From an uncultured Bacteroidales bacterium (GTDB lineage: Bacteria > Bacteroidota > Bacteroidia > Bacteroidales > ML635J-15), in NCBI GenBank assembly GCA_905234755.1, contig CAJOIT010000001.1, positions 248,001-312,000 of the forward strand: a stretch of 64,000 bases of DNA, given 5' to 3'. The notes beneath the pieces are model-generated. The model had not been told where the DNA came from, ran no database searches, and saw only the letters and a program-made list of their open reading frames with translations. Shown piece by piece: positions 40,265 through 48,867 of this stretch (position 1 is its first letter; each line of letters begins with the position of its first letter). The position numbers and the translations under genes were made by a program.

Positions 40265-41653
40265 TTAGAAAAGGTTTAGTATGTCGTTAAAGATTATGAA
40301 TACCATGAGCAATAGCAATATAATCAATCCGATTCGCTGTATTATGTCGAGAGCCTTGTTCGGCAGTTTGCGCCTTGTTATTGCCTCGATTGCGAGTAGC
40401 ATTACATGTCCGCCATCAAGTGCTGGAATCGGCAGAATGTTCATGAATGCCAGTATGATGGAAATGATTCCAGTCAGTTTCCAGAATCTTGCCCAGTCCC
40501 ATACAGGTCCGTACACTTTTGCGATGCCTATAGGCCCTTGCAGGCTTTCGCGAGCGCTTTCCTTGCCGCTGAAAATCAATCCGAAGCCCTTGATGTTGGC
40601 GTAAAGTGTTTCCATAGCATCGCGCCAGCCGTACTTCATTGCGCTTGCAAGCGTGTAGTTTCTTGTCTCGTACTGCGGTTGCTTTACAAAAACGCCAATT
40701 TTTCCAGTGCTGTCGATTTCTACAGGGGCGGTATATTCGCTACCGTTGGCGGAAAGCACAAAGTCGAGAGTCTTGCCACTATTGTGTTTCAACAGGTCGC
40801 GCATCTGTCCGAAGCTCAGGACTTCCACATTGTCAATTTTCAGCAATCGCGAATTCGCCTTGATGCCAGCCTTGTCTGCCGACATTCCGCTTACAACGCT
40901 GTCGATAAATACCTCATGGTTCGACAGGTCGAACAGCATTCCACCGCTTTTCATGTACGAGTAGAGCGTATCTGGAATTTCAATTTCCTTGCGGTAGCCA
41001 TCGCGGTCAACGGTTATTGAGTTGGCAAAGAACAATTTGGCAGAGAATACATCTTCGTAGCGTTCCACATCGTTGCCGTTTATTGCAACAATCTTGTCGC
41101 CAGCCTCAAATCCAAGGAAACGACCGTATTCGGATGGATAAATGCCTTCGCTAACATTTTCGACAGGAAGATATGCCTTTGTAAATGCGAGATGCGAGAA
41201 TCCGAGAATCAGCACGGCGGCAATAACATTCATTGTCACACCGCCAATCATTATTATCAGTCGCTGCCATGCGGGTTTTGTGCGGAATTCCCACGGCTTT
41301 GGTTCTGCCGGAAGCTGGTCGGAACTTGTGGTTTCATCTACCATTCCATCTATGGCGCAGTATCCGCCAAGCGGGAAATATCCGACACCCCATTCGGTGG
41401 ATGATTCATCTTCATCGTATTCCTTCGGTGCCTTGCGCGAGAACCAGCTGAAAATCCACTTTCCATTTACCTTTTTTGCCCTGAATAGAGCAAATGTTGG
41501 TTCGGTGAAAAACATCGGGAAGTCAAAAAACAGATAGAACTTCTTGACTCTAACGCCGAAAGCCTTAGCTGCAAGGTAATGTCCAAACTCATGTATGACA
41601 ACCAGTAGCGAAAGCGCCAGAAGCAGTTGTACGGTCATTGTAAGTGCGCCCAT
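40265..41653 (-). CDS. rseP: Site-2 zinc metalloprotease RseP
   Basis: An intramembrane protease that cuts transmembrane anti-sigma factors and signal peptide remnants. The zinc motif HEFGH is at residues 21-25 in the first membrane helix and the third ligand, Asp413 in PALDGGHVM, is in a late helix. A PDZ-like region (about 140-330) carries GFEAGDKIVAING and the repeat KAGIKANSRLLKIDNVEV. Length 462 residues. It is the third gene of the operon with the LysM protein (12-base gap) and the exported unknown (one-base gap). The dxr gene, a frequent neighbour elsewhere, is not here. Confidence 0.93.
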   Translation of the reverse strand: MGALTMTVQLLLALSLLVVIHEFGHYLAAKAFGVRVKKFYLFFDFPMFFTEPTFALFRAKKVNGKWIFSWFSRKAPKEYDEDESSTEWGVGYFPLGGYCAIDGMVDETTSSDQLPAEPKPWEFRTKPAWQRLIIMIGGVTMNVIAAVLILGFSHLAFTKAYLPVENVSEGIYPSEYGRFLGFEAGDKIVAINGNDVERYEDVFSAKLFFANSITVDRDGYRKEIEIPDTLYSYMKSGGMLFDLSNHEVFIDSVVSGMSADKAGIKANSRLLKIDNVEVLSFGQMRDLLKHNSGKTLDFVLSANGSEYTAPVEIDSTGKIGVFVKQPQYETRNYTLASAMKYGWRDAMETLYANIKGFGLIFSGKESARESLQGPIGIAKVYGPVWDWARFWKLTGIISIILAFMNILPIPALDGGHVMLLAIEAITRRKLPNKALDIIQRIGLIILLLLMVFIIFNDILNLF

Positions 41654-41665
41654 GGTTCTTCCGTT

Positions 41666-43603
41666 TTATCTGTTATCGCTTGAATTTTCGTTAGGATATA
41701 CGATTGAGAAAGAGTAGTCCTTCTGGATGGAGTAGATGTAAACTTCCTTGTTGCTGTACGACTTAGGATTGTATCCGCTTGCGTTTACATATTGCCTTTT
41801 GCCACCAAGACCTTCCTGTACATGGTTCTGGTCGATGATGCTTGTGAGGTTCTTACCTGCCTGTTGCAACAGCGGAATGAAATAGTTGATTGCATCGGCG
41901 GCAATGTATGCATCGGTATTAGGCTCGCATAGGAAAGCATTATGGAACTTGCTTATGAACGACTTGACATCCAAGTTCTTGTAGTTTATGCTGATGTCGG
42001 AATAGTATGTGAATTTAACTTCTGCATAGTAGTTGGGGTCAATGCTTTCGTAGTTCATAATTTTGGGGTCGGCGATGAGGATAATTTTGTAATCCTCGCA
42101 GAGTTTGAAAACTTGTGTGAGTACCCTTGTGATTGCCATTTCGTTTTCGAAAGTCACTACAATCAGGTTTTCTTTTCCTTTCTGCAATGCACTGCCTATT
42201 GCTTCGATGCTACTGCCGTTGAAAGTCAGTTCTGTTGCTTCTACACCTGCGTTTCGCATTGCTTCCACATATTTAGCCGATGAAGACTTCGACTCGTCAG
42301 ATGTCCCCTTTATAATCAATGCGTTGCAGTCGCCCATTTGTGCAGCGTATTTTGCAACTTCGTTGCGGATGTCCTGCTTGCTCGGGTTAAGCATGATGTT
42401 GTTGGGATAGTTCTTTAGAACATTTTCATCGGTTATGAACGGCAAAAGCATTGGTACGCCGAGGTTTAGCGAGTTCAGGTAATCGACTTGACTCTTGTAT
42501 GCAGGACCAATTATCATGTCAACATCATTGAGTTTACCGCCGTCAACCATTTCGGTAAGTATTGTGTTGTCCTTGCCGATGTCGTAGGTCTTGAAGGTTA
42601 TGTGTATGTCCTCGTGCCTGAAATTTTCGAGAGCAACCAGGCATCCCGAATAGAAATCGACAGCCCTTTCGGTTGCGGTGCGTATTTTCTGTGGAACTTT
42701 GCGTTTTTCCTGACTTGCAAGGTCACGAAGGTTGGCGCCGGTCTCGAATGACATCAGCAATGCCACTGTAAAATTTTTCTTGTCGGTGTAGATTGATGCA
42801 GAATCAGGCTCTTCGGTTTCCAGATTGTTGTTTTCCACAGGGTGAGCATAATTTGTCTGGTCGTTTTCCGTTTCGTCCTTGTCGGTGTTTACTATAGGAT
42901 GAACAGCAGGAATGTTAGTTTCGCTTGCCTCCTGTTTGCGGGGTATGCGTATTGTTTCGCCAATAGACAGCGGTCGGTCGGCAAGACTTGGGTTTTCGGC
43001 GACAAGTTCATCGAGGCTTATTTCGTACTGCTTGGTTATTTTATAAAGAGTTTCGCCTTTTTCTACTGTGTGATAAATGTATTTGGTTTCGTCACGGGGT
43101 ATTGCAATGTTTGTCGGCTTTGTTTCTTCTTCGGTTTTTGTTGTTGCAGTATTATCTTCTGTTTTTTCCTTTTGCGGGAAATATATTTCATCGCCAGCCC
43201 TGATGCTTTCGTTGCGGCTCAACTTTGGATTGGACTCGTAGAATTCCTTTTCGGTAGTATTGAAGCGTTTGAGCAACGAATATAGGGTTTCGCCTTTCTT
43301 TACCGTGTAAATTATGTACTTGCCATCCTTTGAGATTTCGTTTTCAATCGGAATCTTTATTAACTGACCTATCGACAGTGTTCCTGTTTGCAATTCGGGG
43401 TTGGCATTAAGGACATCCTTTTCCTTTACGGAATAAGCCTTGCATATTGAGTACAATGTTTGTCCTTGCTGTACCGTGTGCAAATAGAACTTTTGTCCGT
43501 TTTCTAGGACTTTTTCCTGTGATATTTCAATGTTTACCTGTGCCGTTGCACCGCACACGGCAAAAATTGCAGGAATGAGGAGTATTATGATTCGTTTAAG
43601 CAT
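41666..43603 (-). CDS. LysM-repeat protein fused to a periplasmic binding-protein-like domain
   Basis: A signal peptide (MLKRIIILLIPAIF, ending ATA) is followed by three LysM units (residues about 40-85, 97-143 and 177-222: HTVQQGQTLYSICKAY, YTVKKGETLYSLLKRF, HTVEKGETLYKITKQY), each ending IKIP/IYFP/IRIP. After a low-complexity linker, residues about 278-640 resemble a type I periplasmic binding protein (VALLMSF, DVDMIIGPAYKSQVDYLNSL, LIIKGTSDESKSS). LysM binds peptidoglycan; the second domain may bind a ligand or serve as a scaffold. It lies between the thioredoxin-fold gene (5-base gap) and rseP. Confidence 0.85.
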   Translation of the reverse strand: MLKRIIILLIPAIFAVCGATAQVNIEISQEKVLENGQKFYLHTVQQGQTLYSICKAYSVKEKDVLNANPELQTGTLSIGQLIKIPIENEISKDGKYIIYTVKKGETLYSLLKRFNTTEKEFYESNPKLSRNESIRAGDEIYFPQKEKTEDNTATTKTEEETKPTNIAIPRDETKYIYHTVEKGETLYKITKQYEISLDELVAENPSLADRPLSIGETIRIPRKQEASETNIPAVHPIVNTDKDETENDQTNYAHPVENNNLETEEPDSASIYTDKKNFTVALLMSFETGANLRDLASQEKRKVPQKIRTATERAVDFYSGCLVALENFRHEDIHITFKTYDIGKDNTILTEMVDGGKLNDVDMIIGPAYKSQVDYLNSLNLGVPMLLPFITDENVLKNYPNNIMLNPSKQDIRNEVAKYAAQMGDCNALIIKGTSDESKSSSAKYVEAMRNAGVEATELTFNGSSIEAIGSALQKGKENLIVVTFENEMAITRVLTQVFKLCEDYKIILIADPKIMNYESIDPNYYAEVKFTYYSDISINYKNLDVKSFISKFHNAFLCEPNTDAYIAADAINYFIPLLQQAGKNLTSIIDQNHVQEGLGGKRQYVNASGYNPKSYSNKEVYIYSIQKDYSFSIVYPNENSSDNR

Positions 43604-43608
43604 CTCGA

Positions 43609-44679
43609 TTATTGTTTATCTTTTTTGTCTCTTAATTTTGATGTGTATTCGTCGTAGTATTTTTGCAGGTCAACGCCTTTGTTGTACAGGTCATCTGCGA
43701 AATATGTAACCAGTTTCTCGATTGTGGTGTATGATGAGAATCCGCGTTGCACGAACATAGGGTGTGTTGCGTTCTCGTCGAAAATCACAAAGGCGGGGAT
43801 CCTGTAGTCGGGATGAAGCAATGACAGTACAAGCTGGTGAGGGTACTGCACTTGCTTGGTTTCGTTTACGAATGCCTTGCCGGCAATTGTCAGCGTATCG
43901 GCAATATCGTAAGGTATTTTTGCTGCGTAGTAGTTTTTGTTTATGTAGTCGGCAACGACTTTTTCCTTCCACGAACCGCCGAGCATGATTTTGCTGCTTG
44001 AGTTCCATTCGGAATAAATGTACAGCAGTAGTTTCTTGGGCTGTGTTTTCATTTTCTCCACCGCCTGGTTGAAGTCCATCCAGTCGATTGAACCGTTGAA
44101 CATTTCTATTGTGTCGAGTTCGGGGCGGAATGCAGCGTTGAAGCATTGCATATATTCGTCCCATGCGCTGTACTTGTTGATTCTTTCGGCAAAGTATACG
44201 AGCAGAGGTTCAAGGCTTTCTACGTTCATAAATCCTGGGACAGGAGCGATGTTGCCTTCGAAGTCGATGAATACTATTGACGGATATGACATTCGTCCGC
44301 TTAGGAGCATCTGCGCAAGCAAATGTGATGAGCGGTTACCGGTCTGCAAGTTTATAAATGGCTTTAATTCTGTGGTTTTCTCACCTGTTTTCTCGTCGGT
44401 ATGCTTTACAGGGAACATTATGGTGTCGGTGGTTTCGGCATTGAACTTCACTGGGTAGAAGTTGGCGTTGATATAGGCTGCCAGTTCCGGATTGCTGAAA
44501 GTCTCGGCATCCATCTTTTTGCACCATCCGCACCAGTCGGTATACATGTCTATCATTACCGTCTTGGGCATCGAGTCCTGCTTTCTCATTGCCTCCTCTA
44601 TGCCCATCCATTTTATCTGCGCCGTAACGACCTGTGCGCCACAGACAACCGCTATAATAATGAACAAGACCTTTTTCAT
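43609..44679 (-). CDS. Tandem thioredoxin-fold protein, second domain without active-site cysteines
   Basis: A signal peptide (MKKVLFIIIAVVCGAQVVTA) exports the protein to the periplasm. The first domain has a CGWC pair (Cys50, Cys53) in YTDWCGWCKKMDAETF and resembles DsbD-gamma/DUF255-type reductases. A second, related domain (about 205-330: PKKLLLYIYSEWNSSSKIM) has Ser-Ser-Ser where the Cys pair should be, and ends RIPAFVIFDENATHP. The first may reduce or isomerise disulfides; the second is probably structural or substrate-binding. It is the first gene of the six-gene operon. Confidence 0.8.
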   Translation of the reverse strand: MKKVLFIIIAVVCGAQVVTAQIKWMGIEEAMRKQDSMPKTVMIDMYTDWCGWCKKMDAETFSNPELAAYINANFYPVKFNAETTDTIMFPVKHTDEKTGEKTTELKPFINLQTGNRSSHLLAQMLLSGRMSYPSIVFIDFEGNIAPVPGFMNVESLEPLLVYFAERINKYSAWDEYMQCFNAAFRPELDTIEMFNGSIDWMDFNQAVEKMKTQPKKLLLYIYSEWNSSSKIMLGGSWKEKVVADYINKNYYAAKIPYDIADTLTIAGKAFVNETKQVQYPHQLVLSLLHPDYRIPAFVIFDENATHPMFVQRGFSSYTTIEKLVTYFADDLYNKGVDLQKYYDEYTSKLRDKKDKQ

Positions 44680-44977
44680 CTCATAAAAATTTAAACTGCA
44701 AATATACGAAACTATCCGTTTATAAACGGTATCGTAACCTTAAAATTATTTTAACAACTGGCTTTTTATATTGCAATGAGTATGCCGAAAAGATTTGAAG
44801 ATTTCTAGGGGCTAACAGGCTTGAAAGCTAACAGGCAGACAGCCTTGCTGTCTTGCGGACAGATTTTAGCGAAGATTTGAAGATTCGGTGATTTAGCTTC
44901 GCTGAGCTGAAGGTTGACTACACCAAGCTAAAGATTTACTTCGTTGAACCTTAGGGCGATATTTGTGGCGATAAGGA
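44680..44977. repeat. Spacer between the envelope operon and the GH16 cluster, with GGCTAACAG-type repeats
   Basis: Contains the GGCTAACAGGCTTG cluster (44808-44860) and downstream imperfect inverted pieces. The GH16-lipoprotein operon ends at 44978 and the envelope operon starts at 44679. Apart from the -7 element at 44699-44706 no other signal is seen. Confidence 0.45.
44699..44706 (-). promoter_or_regulatory. Probable -7 element of the six-gene envelope operon
   Basis: On the minus strand, TATATTTG (44706-44699) is an exact TAnnTTTG, 19 bases before ATG 44679. A -33 TTTG at ideal spacing is not clear (GTTT at 44727-44724 is the nearest), so the promoter is given low confidence. Confidence 0.4.
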
Positions 44978-45454
44978 TTATCTTTTCTCTATTATTCTTT
45001 TCCCTTTATAAGTGCTGAATGCGGCAATACTGTCTGCAGGTTTTGTGTCATAACCATTATACATATTCATGTGTATGCTATCGTTGTTTATACAACCTTC
45101 AATATAATAATATGTTATGCATGATTCAAATTTTACCGTTTTTACTCCATAATAGGCGCCATCAATATCAATCTTTACTTTACATTTGGCTTCTTCTTCA
45201 TAGTGTTGTGCGTTAATATCGTATATTGTACGCTCTCTGACATATACAGAAGAGTCATCGTCCACAGGCAATATGTCCACCACAACATCTACATCATAGG
45301 GAGAATAAGAGCTACTAGTACGAGTATGTTTTTCGCATTCGTATGCACCATACCAATTTGAAATAATTCTATAATCACTATGGGCTTTTTCACATGCTGT
45401 ACCGAAAAATATTGCAGCTCCATATAATATAAACAAGAAAAATTTCGTTTTCAT
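44978..45454 (-). CDS. Small lipoprotein flanking GH16 (paralogue of 46499-46930)
   Basis: The lipobox is GTAC (Cys21), then EKAHSDYRI. It aligns with 46499-46930: both open CEK..DYRI, share an aromatic-G-Cys-K block (YGAYECEK against AGTYMCQK), a VYVRE/LYVKE strand, a CKVKIDIDGAYYGV/IKVKVDPYGDMWYV strand and a closing TYKGKRI/LYKGQKI. The two are therefore diverged duplicates on either side of the GH16 gene, in one operon (14-base gap). The conserved domain is a small beta-protein of unknown function, expected at the cell surface. Confidence 0.7.
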   Translation of the reverse strand: MKTKFFLFILYGAAIFFGTACEKAHSDYRIISNWYGAYECEKHTRTSSSYSPYDVDVVVDILPVDDDSSVYVRERTIYDINAQHYEEEAKCKVKIDIDGAYYGVKTVKFESCITYYYIEGCINNDSIHMNMYNGYDTKPADSIAAFSTYKGKRIIEKR

Positions 45455-45468
45455 ACAATTAAATTTGA

Positions 45469-46506
45469 TTAGTAATTGGGGCAGTCCATTATTTGCAATG
45501 ACAACTGGGAGCCAATCGGGACTTCAAAATCTTTTTTTATTTCTATAAAATCAGTGGCTTTAAAGAAAACATTTTCTCCAGGAATTAATGCCCTTGCTAG
45601 TCCATTTATTGTAATCGACTTCTTTATTCCATAGCTGAACGTATCATAATTGTATATTTCATTTACCACAGTATTGTCGTCGCAAATCAACTGAAAAACA
45701 TTTATCTTGTCAACATACATGTAATTGGGTAAAATAATATTGGCATCATCTACAAGGCATGTTTCCCAACTGTCTGGAATCAATGCCGAATTTATAATTA
45801 TATACATTGGATTCCGTATTCCAATGCCCTCCATATCATTTGCAATAGATCTTATTTTTTGCCTATCAATGTACCATATTATTTCATTTTCATTCCACTC
45901 TACTCCGTACCAGTGGTATTGTTGGCTATAATTGATTACAGGGATTTTTTCAAAATTGTTATTTGCACATTCTGTAGGACAATTGAAATTCCAATGAACA
46001 TTACAGGTAACACTATCGGTCATACAACCTTTGCCCTCAAAGATGTCAATCTCGTTGTACCAGCAATCGGTAGTTTGAGAATCAGGAGTTTGATTCCATA
46101 ACCAGAATGCAGGCCAATAACCTTGCCCTGTCGGAATCTTTGCATATATCTCATAATAGCCATATCGGTACGGCGCCCATGAAGATATTTCTCCAGATGT
46201 ATATTGATGACTGCCTCCATAATAACAATTGTTTCCAAGTGGACAAGTATGATCTTGTCTAATAGTTCTTAACACAAGATTTCCATTGTTGATATAGACA
46301 TTGTTGCTTGTATATACTTGCGGCTCCTCGCCTGTGTTTTTGCCGTGTACCGAATTGTTTACTTTTTCCCATAGTATAGTATTGAATGTTGTGAAATCAT
46401 CCTGAATGACAACTCCCCAATTGGGATCCACAGAAGGATGCTGTGCAAATACAAAAATTCTGCAAAGCACAAAGTTTAATAAAAATAATATTCTAATTTT
46501 ACTCAT
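45469..46506 (-). CDS. Glycoside hydrolase family 16 protein
   Basis: At 345 residues, the signal peptide ends FAQ and the GH16 catalytic motif EIDIFE (Glu152, Asp154, Glu157) gives the nucleophile, helper and acid/base. NGNLVLRTIRQ, GEISSWAPYRYGYYEIYAKIPTGQGYWPAFWLW are typical of the family, which cleaves beta-1,3 and beta-1,4 glucans, laminarin, lichenan, agarose or carrageenan. The last 60 residues (KKSITINGLARALIPGENVFFKATDFIEIKKDFEVPIGSQL) form a beta module often seen after surface enzymes. No T9SS tail is evident. It overlaps the preceding lipoprotein gene by 8 bases. Substrate is not determined. Confidence 0.88.
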   Translation of the reverse strand: MSKIRILFLLNFVLCRIFVFAQHPSVDPNWGVVIQDDFTTFNTILWEKVNNSVHGKNTGEEPQVYTSNNVYINNGNLVLRTIRQDHTCPLGNNCYYGGSHQYTSGEISSWAPYRYGYYEIYAKIPTGQGYWPAFWLWNQTPDSQTTDCWYNEIDIFEGKGCMTDSVTCNVHWNFNCPTECANNNFEKIPVINYSQQYHWYGVEWNENEIIWYIDRQKIRSIANDMEGIGIRNPMYIIINSALIPDSWETCLVDDANIILPNYMYVDKINVFQLICDDNTVVNEIYNYDTFSYGIKKSITINGLARALIPGENVFFKATDFIEIKKDFEVPIGSQLSLQIMDCPNY

Positions 46507-46930
46507 AGCAATCTTTTATTTTTTGTCCTTTATATAAAGTTATAGTTTTTAAATTATGTCCTAGGAGAAGATTATAGCGTACATATATGCTGTCGCCCGT
46601 AAAACTGCCACGAAAGTTATAGCTTAGTGCATTTATACCGCTTACATACCACATGTCTCCATACGGATCGACCTTTACTTTTATATCTATATATTTATAT
46701 CCCGACCCTGGGGGGACATTCTCTTTTTTTTCTTTTACATAAAGAAGGGAATCTCCGTCTGCCAATAGTACATTCAGAAGAACATTTTGAATACTATCCT
46801 TGGATTCCTTTTGGCACATATAAGTTCCTGCCCATTTTATGCGATAATCCACCTCTTCTTTCTCGCATGAAACAAAAGCAATTATAGAGATTGTTAATAA
46901 TATCAATATGGTAACAATTAACTTTTTCAT
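46499..46930 (-). CDS. Small lipoprotein before GH16 (paralogue of 44978-45454)
   Basis: The lipobox is FVSC (Cys22), followed by EKEE, which fits the acidic lipoprotein export signal of Bacteroidota and predicts surface exposure. The mature part pairs with the downstream lipoprotein at 44978-45454 (DYRI, LLYVKE, IKVKVDPYG, LYKGQKI). Its 3' end overlaps the GH16 gene by 8 bases. A role with GH16 (glycan binding, or inhibition of the enzyme) is inferred from position only. Confidence 0.72.
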   Translation of the reverse strand: MKKLIVTILILLTISIIAFVSCEKEEVDYRIKWAGTYMCQKESKDSIQNVLLNVLLADGDSLLYVKEKKENVPPGSGYKYIDIKVKVDPYGDMWYVSGINALSYNFRGSFTGDSIYVRYNLLLGHNLKTITLYKGQKIKDCYE

Positions 46931-46942
46931 ATCCTTACACTT

Positions 46943-47260
46943 CTATTCGGTCAATATCATACGCATGCTACCAATCTCCTTGCCATCCACAATCAATGAA
47001 TACAAGTACATTCCTGCTGACAGTTCCGACGCTCTTATAGTTGTTGAGCCATTACCCTTTGTATTAATTGGCATCTGCTTCTTCAGACTTTCGCCCCAAC
47101 GCGTAAATGCAACAGGTCCTCTACACTCAAGGCGTAAGGAAGATGTAAAATTGCCAATTATTGTTTTTCCTTGGCTGTCTAATTTTAATTGTGCAAATAC
47201 AGAAAAAGTACTTGTTGATAATACCAAAATCAATATAAAAACGAACCTTTTCGTAAGCAA
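46943..47260 (-). CDS. Very short exported protein with partial T9SS-tail-like end (possible deletion remnant)
   Basis: The only plausible start is TTG 47260, since an upstream in-frame stop and lack of ATG rule out alternatives. A signal peptide (KRFVFILILVLSTSTFSVFAQ) is followed by only 80 residues: a segment LKLDSQGKTIIGN, usual at the start of longer tail-fibre-like exported proteins, and then directly the second half of a sorting tail (GNGSTTIRASELSAGMYLYS, MRMILTE). The first half of the tail (PNPF strand) and any middle domains are missing. It may be a remnant of an internal deletion or a functional mini-cargo. It starts the operon with the two lipoproteins and GH16. Confidence 0.5.
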   Translation of the reverse strand: MLTKRFVFILILVLSTSTFSVFAQLKLDSQGKTIIGNFTSSLRLECRGPVAFTRWGESLKKQMPINTKGNGSTTIRASELSAGMYLYSLIVDGKEIGSMRMILTE

Positions 47261-47271
47261 GTTTTTTTTTA

Positions 47272-47279
47272 CAAAAATA
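47272..47279 (-). promoter_or_regulatory. Probable -7 element of the GH16 operon
   Basis: On the minus strand, TATTTTTG (47279-47272) lies 12 bases before TTG 47260. The upstream element is not clear. Confidence 0.3.
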
Positions 47280-47307
47280 ATTTAAATTTTTATTCAGAAA
47301 TATTTTT

Positions 47308-47315
47308 TACATTTG
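47308..47315 (+). promoter_or_regulatory. Probable -7 element of pepD
   Basis: An exact TACATTTG lies about 47 bases before ATG 47362. A -33 at ideal spacing is not seen; the sequence upstream is A/T-rich. Confidence 0.4.
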
Positions 47316-47361
47316 CCATCCGTAAATAAAATTACAAACAAATTAAAAAACAAATAAAATT

Positions 47362-48819
47362 ATGAGTGAAATCACAAAATTGAATCCACAGGGTGTTTGG
47401 AAGAACTTCTATTCACTGACACAGATTCCGCGTCCATCGAAGCACGAAGCAAAAGTTGTGGCTTTTGTAAAGGAATTTGGCGAAAAGTTAGGTCTCGAAA
47501 CTATAGTCGATGAAATCGGCAACGTAATAATCCGCAAACCTGCAACTCCAGGTATGGAAAACCGCAAGGGTGTTATCCTTCAGGGACACCTCGACATGGT
47601 TCCGCAGAAGAACAACGAAAAGGTTCACGACTTCACAAAGGATCCGATTGAAACCATCATCGATGGCGAATGGGTACGCGCAAACCAGACAACTCTCGGT
47701 GCCGACAACGGTATGGGTTGTGCTGCAGCTATGGCAGTTCTCGAATCTAAGGACCTCGTTCACGGACCAATCGAAGCTCTCTTCACAATCGACGAGGAAA
47801 CCGGCATGACAGGTGCTAACCACTTGAAAGCTGGTATGCTCAAGGGCGACATCCTTATGAACCTTGATTCAGAAACCGAAGGCGAACTTTATGTAGGTTG
47901 CGCCGGTGGTGTTGATGTAAATGTTACCATGAAGTATGACGAATGCGCTGCTCCTGCTGGATATACAGCTTACCGTATCGACGTTAAGGGTTTGAACGGT
48001 GGCCACAGTGGCATGGACATCAATATTGGTCGTGCAAACGCCAACAAGCTTCTCGTTAGATTCCTCAACCACTGCCTCTACAAGACCAATATGCATCTTG
48101 CAGAAATTAAGGGTGGTGACATGCGCAACGCTATCCCACGCGAGGCATACGCAATAGTTCTCATCGCTAATACCGACTGCGCTAATTTCGAAGCAGAAGT
48201 TGCAAGATTCGATGGTTACTACAAGAGCGAATTTGCTGCTACAGAAAAGGGTATTGCTCTTTGCGCTGCAAAGGTTGCTATGCCAGCAAAGGTTGCCGAA
48301 AAGGAAATCGCAGAAAAGATAATCAAGGCAACATTCGTATGCCCTCACGGAGTTGTAAGAATGAGCGACTCTATGCCTGGTTTGGTTGAAACATCGAACA
48401 ACTTGGCAATCGTTGAGTGCAAGGATGGTAACTTCAGCGTTAAGTGCCTTACTAGAAGCTCGGTAGAATCGGCAAAGAAGGGTACTATGTACAAGATTGG
48501 TACTGTTTTCGATCTGATTGGTGCAAATGTTGAATTCTCTGGCTCGTACCCAGGATGGAATCCTAACATGAATTCACCTATCCTCAACACAATGAAGGAC
48601 TGCTACAAGCGTCTGTTCAACGAGGAAGCAAAGGTTATGGCTATCCACGCTGGTTTGGAATGCGGTCTGTTGGGCTTCGTATATCCTAACTGGGATATGA
48701 TTTCGTTTGGTCCTACCATCGAACATCCGCACTCACCGGTTGAGAGAGTAAATGTTGCTTCGGTTGAGAAATTCTGGAAGTTCTTGGTTGAAACCTTGAA
48801 GAATGTTCCTGTAAAGTAA
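47362..48819 (+). CDS. pepD: Aminoacyl-histidine dipeptidase PepD (M20 family)
   Basis: It cleaves Xaa-His dipeptides (carnosine-type) and other dipeptides in the cytosol using two zinc ions. The protein has 485 residues with QGHLDMVPQKN (first ligand and Asp), LGADNGMGCAAAMAVLE (bridging Asp) and FTIDEETGMTGANHL (Glu-Glu), a dimerisation domain in the middle (GGHSGMDI) and EHPHSPVERVNVASVEKFW at the end with the last His ligand. Codon use (many CTC, AAG, GTT) is of the highly expressed type, like atpD and unlike the lipoprotein genes next to it. A terminator follows. It is monocistronic and divergent from the GH16 operon. Confidence 0.94.
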   Translation: MSEITKLNPQGVWKNFYSLTQIPRPSKHEAKVVAFVKEFGEKLGLETIVDEIGNVIIRKPATPGMENRKGVILQGHLDMVPQKNNEKVHDFTKDPIETIIDGEWVRANQTTLGADNGMGCAAAMAVLESKDLVHGPIEALFTIDEETGMTGANHLKAGMLKGDILMNLDSETEGELYVGCAGGVDVNVTMKYDECAAPAGYTAYRIDVKGLNGGHSGMDINIGRANANKLLVRFLNHCLYKTNMHLAEIKGGDMRNAIPREAYAIVLIANTDCANFEAEVARFDGYYKSEFAATEKGIALCAAKVAMPAKVAEKEIAEKIIKATFVCPHGVVRMSDSMPGLVETSNNLAIVECKDGNFSVKCLTRSSVESAKKGTMYKIGTVFDLIGANVEFSGSYPGWNPNMNSPILNTMKDCYKRLFNEEAKVMAIHAGLECGLLGFVYPNWDMISFGPTIEHPHSPVERVNVASVEKFWKFLVETLKNVPVK

Positions 48820-48840
48820 GAATTGGAATGATTGAATAAA

Positions 48841-48867
48841 AAAGGCGGAGAAATCCGCCTTTTTTGG
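48841..48867 (+). terminator. Intrinsic terminator of pepD
   Basis: AAAGGCGGA (48841-48849), loop GAAA and TCCGCCTTT (48854-48862) with further T's; a near-perfect 9-base stem. Confidence 0.85.
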
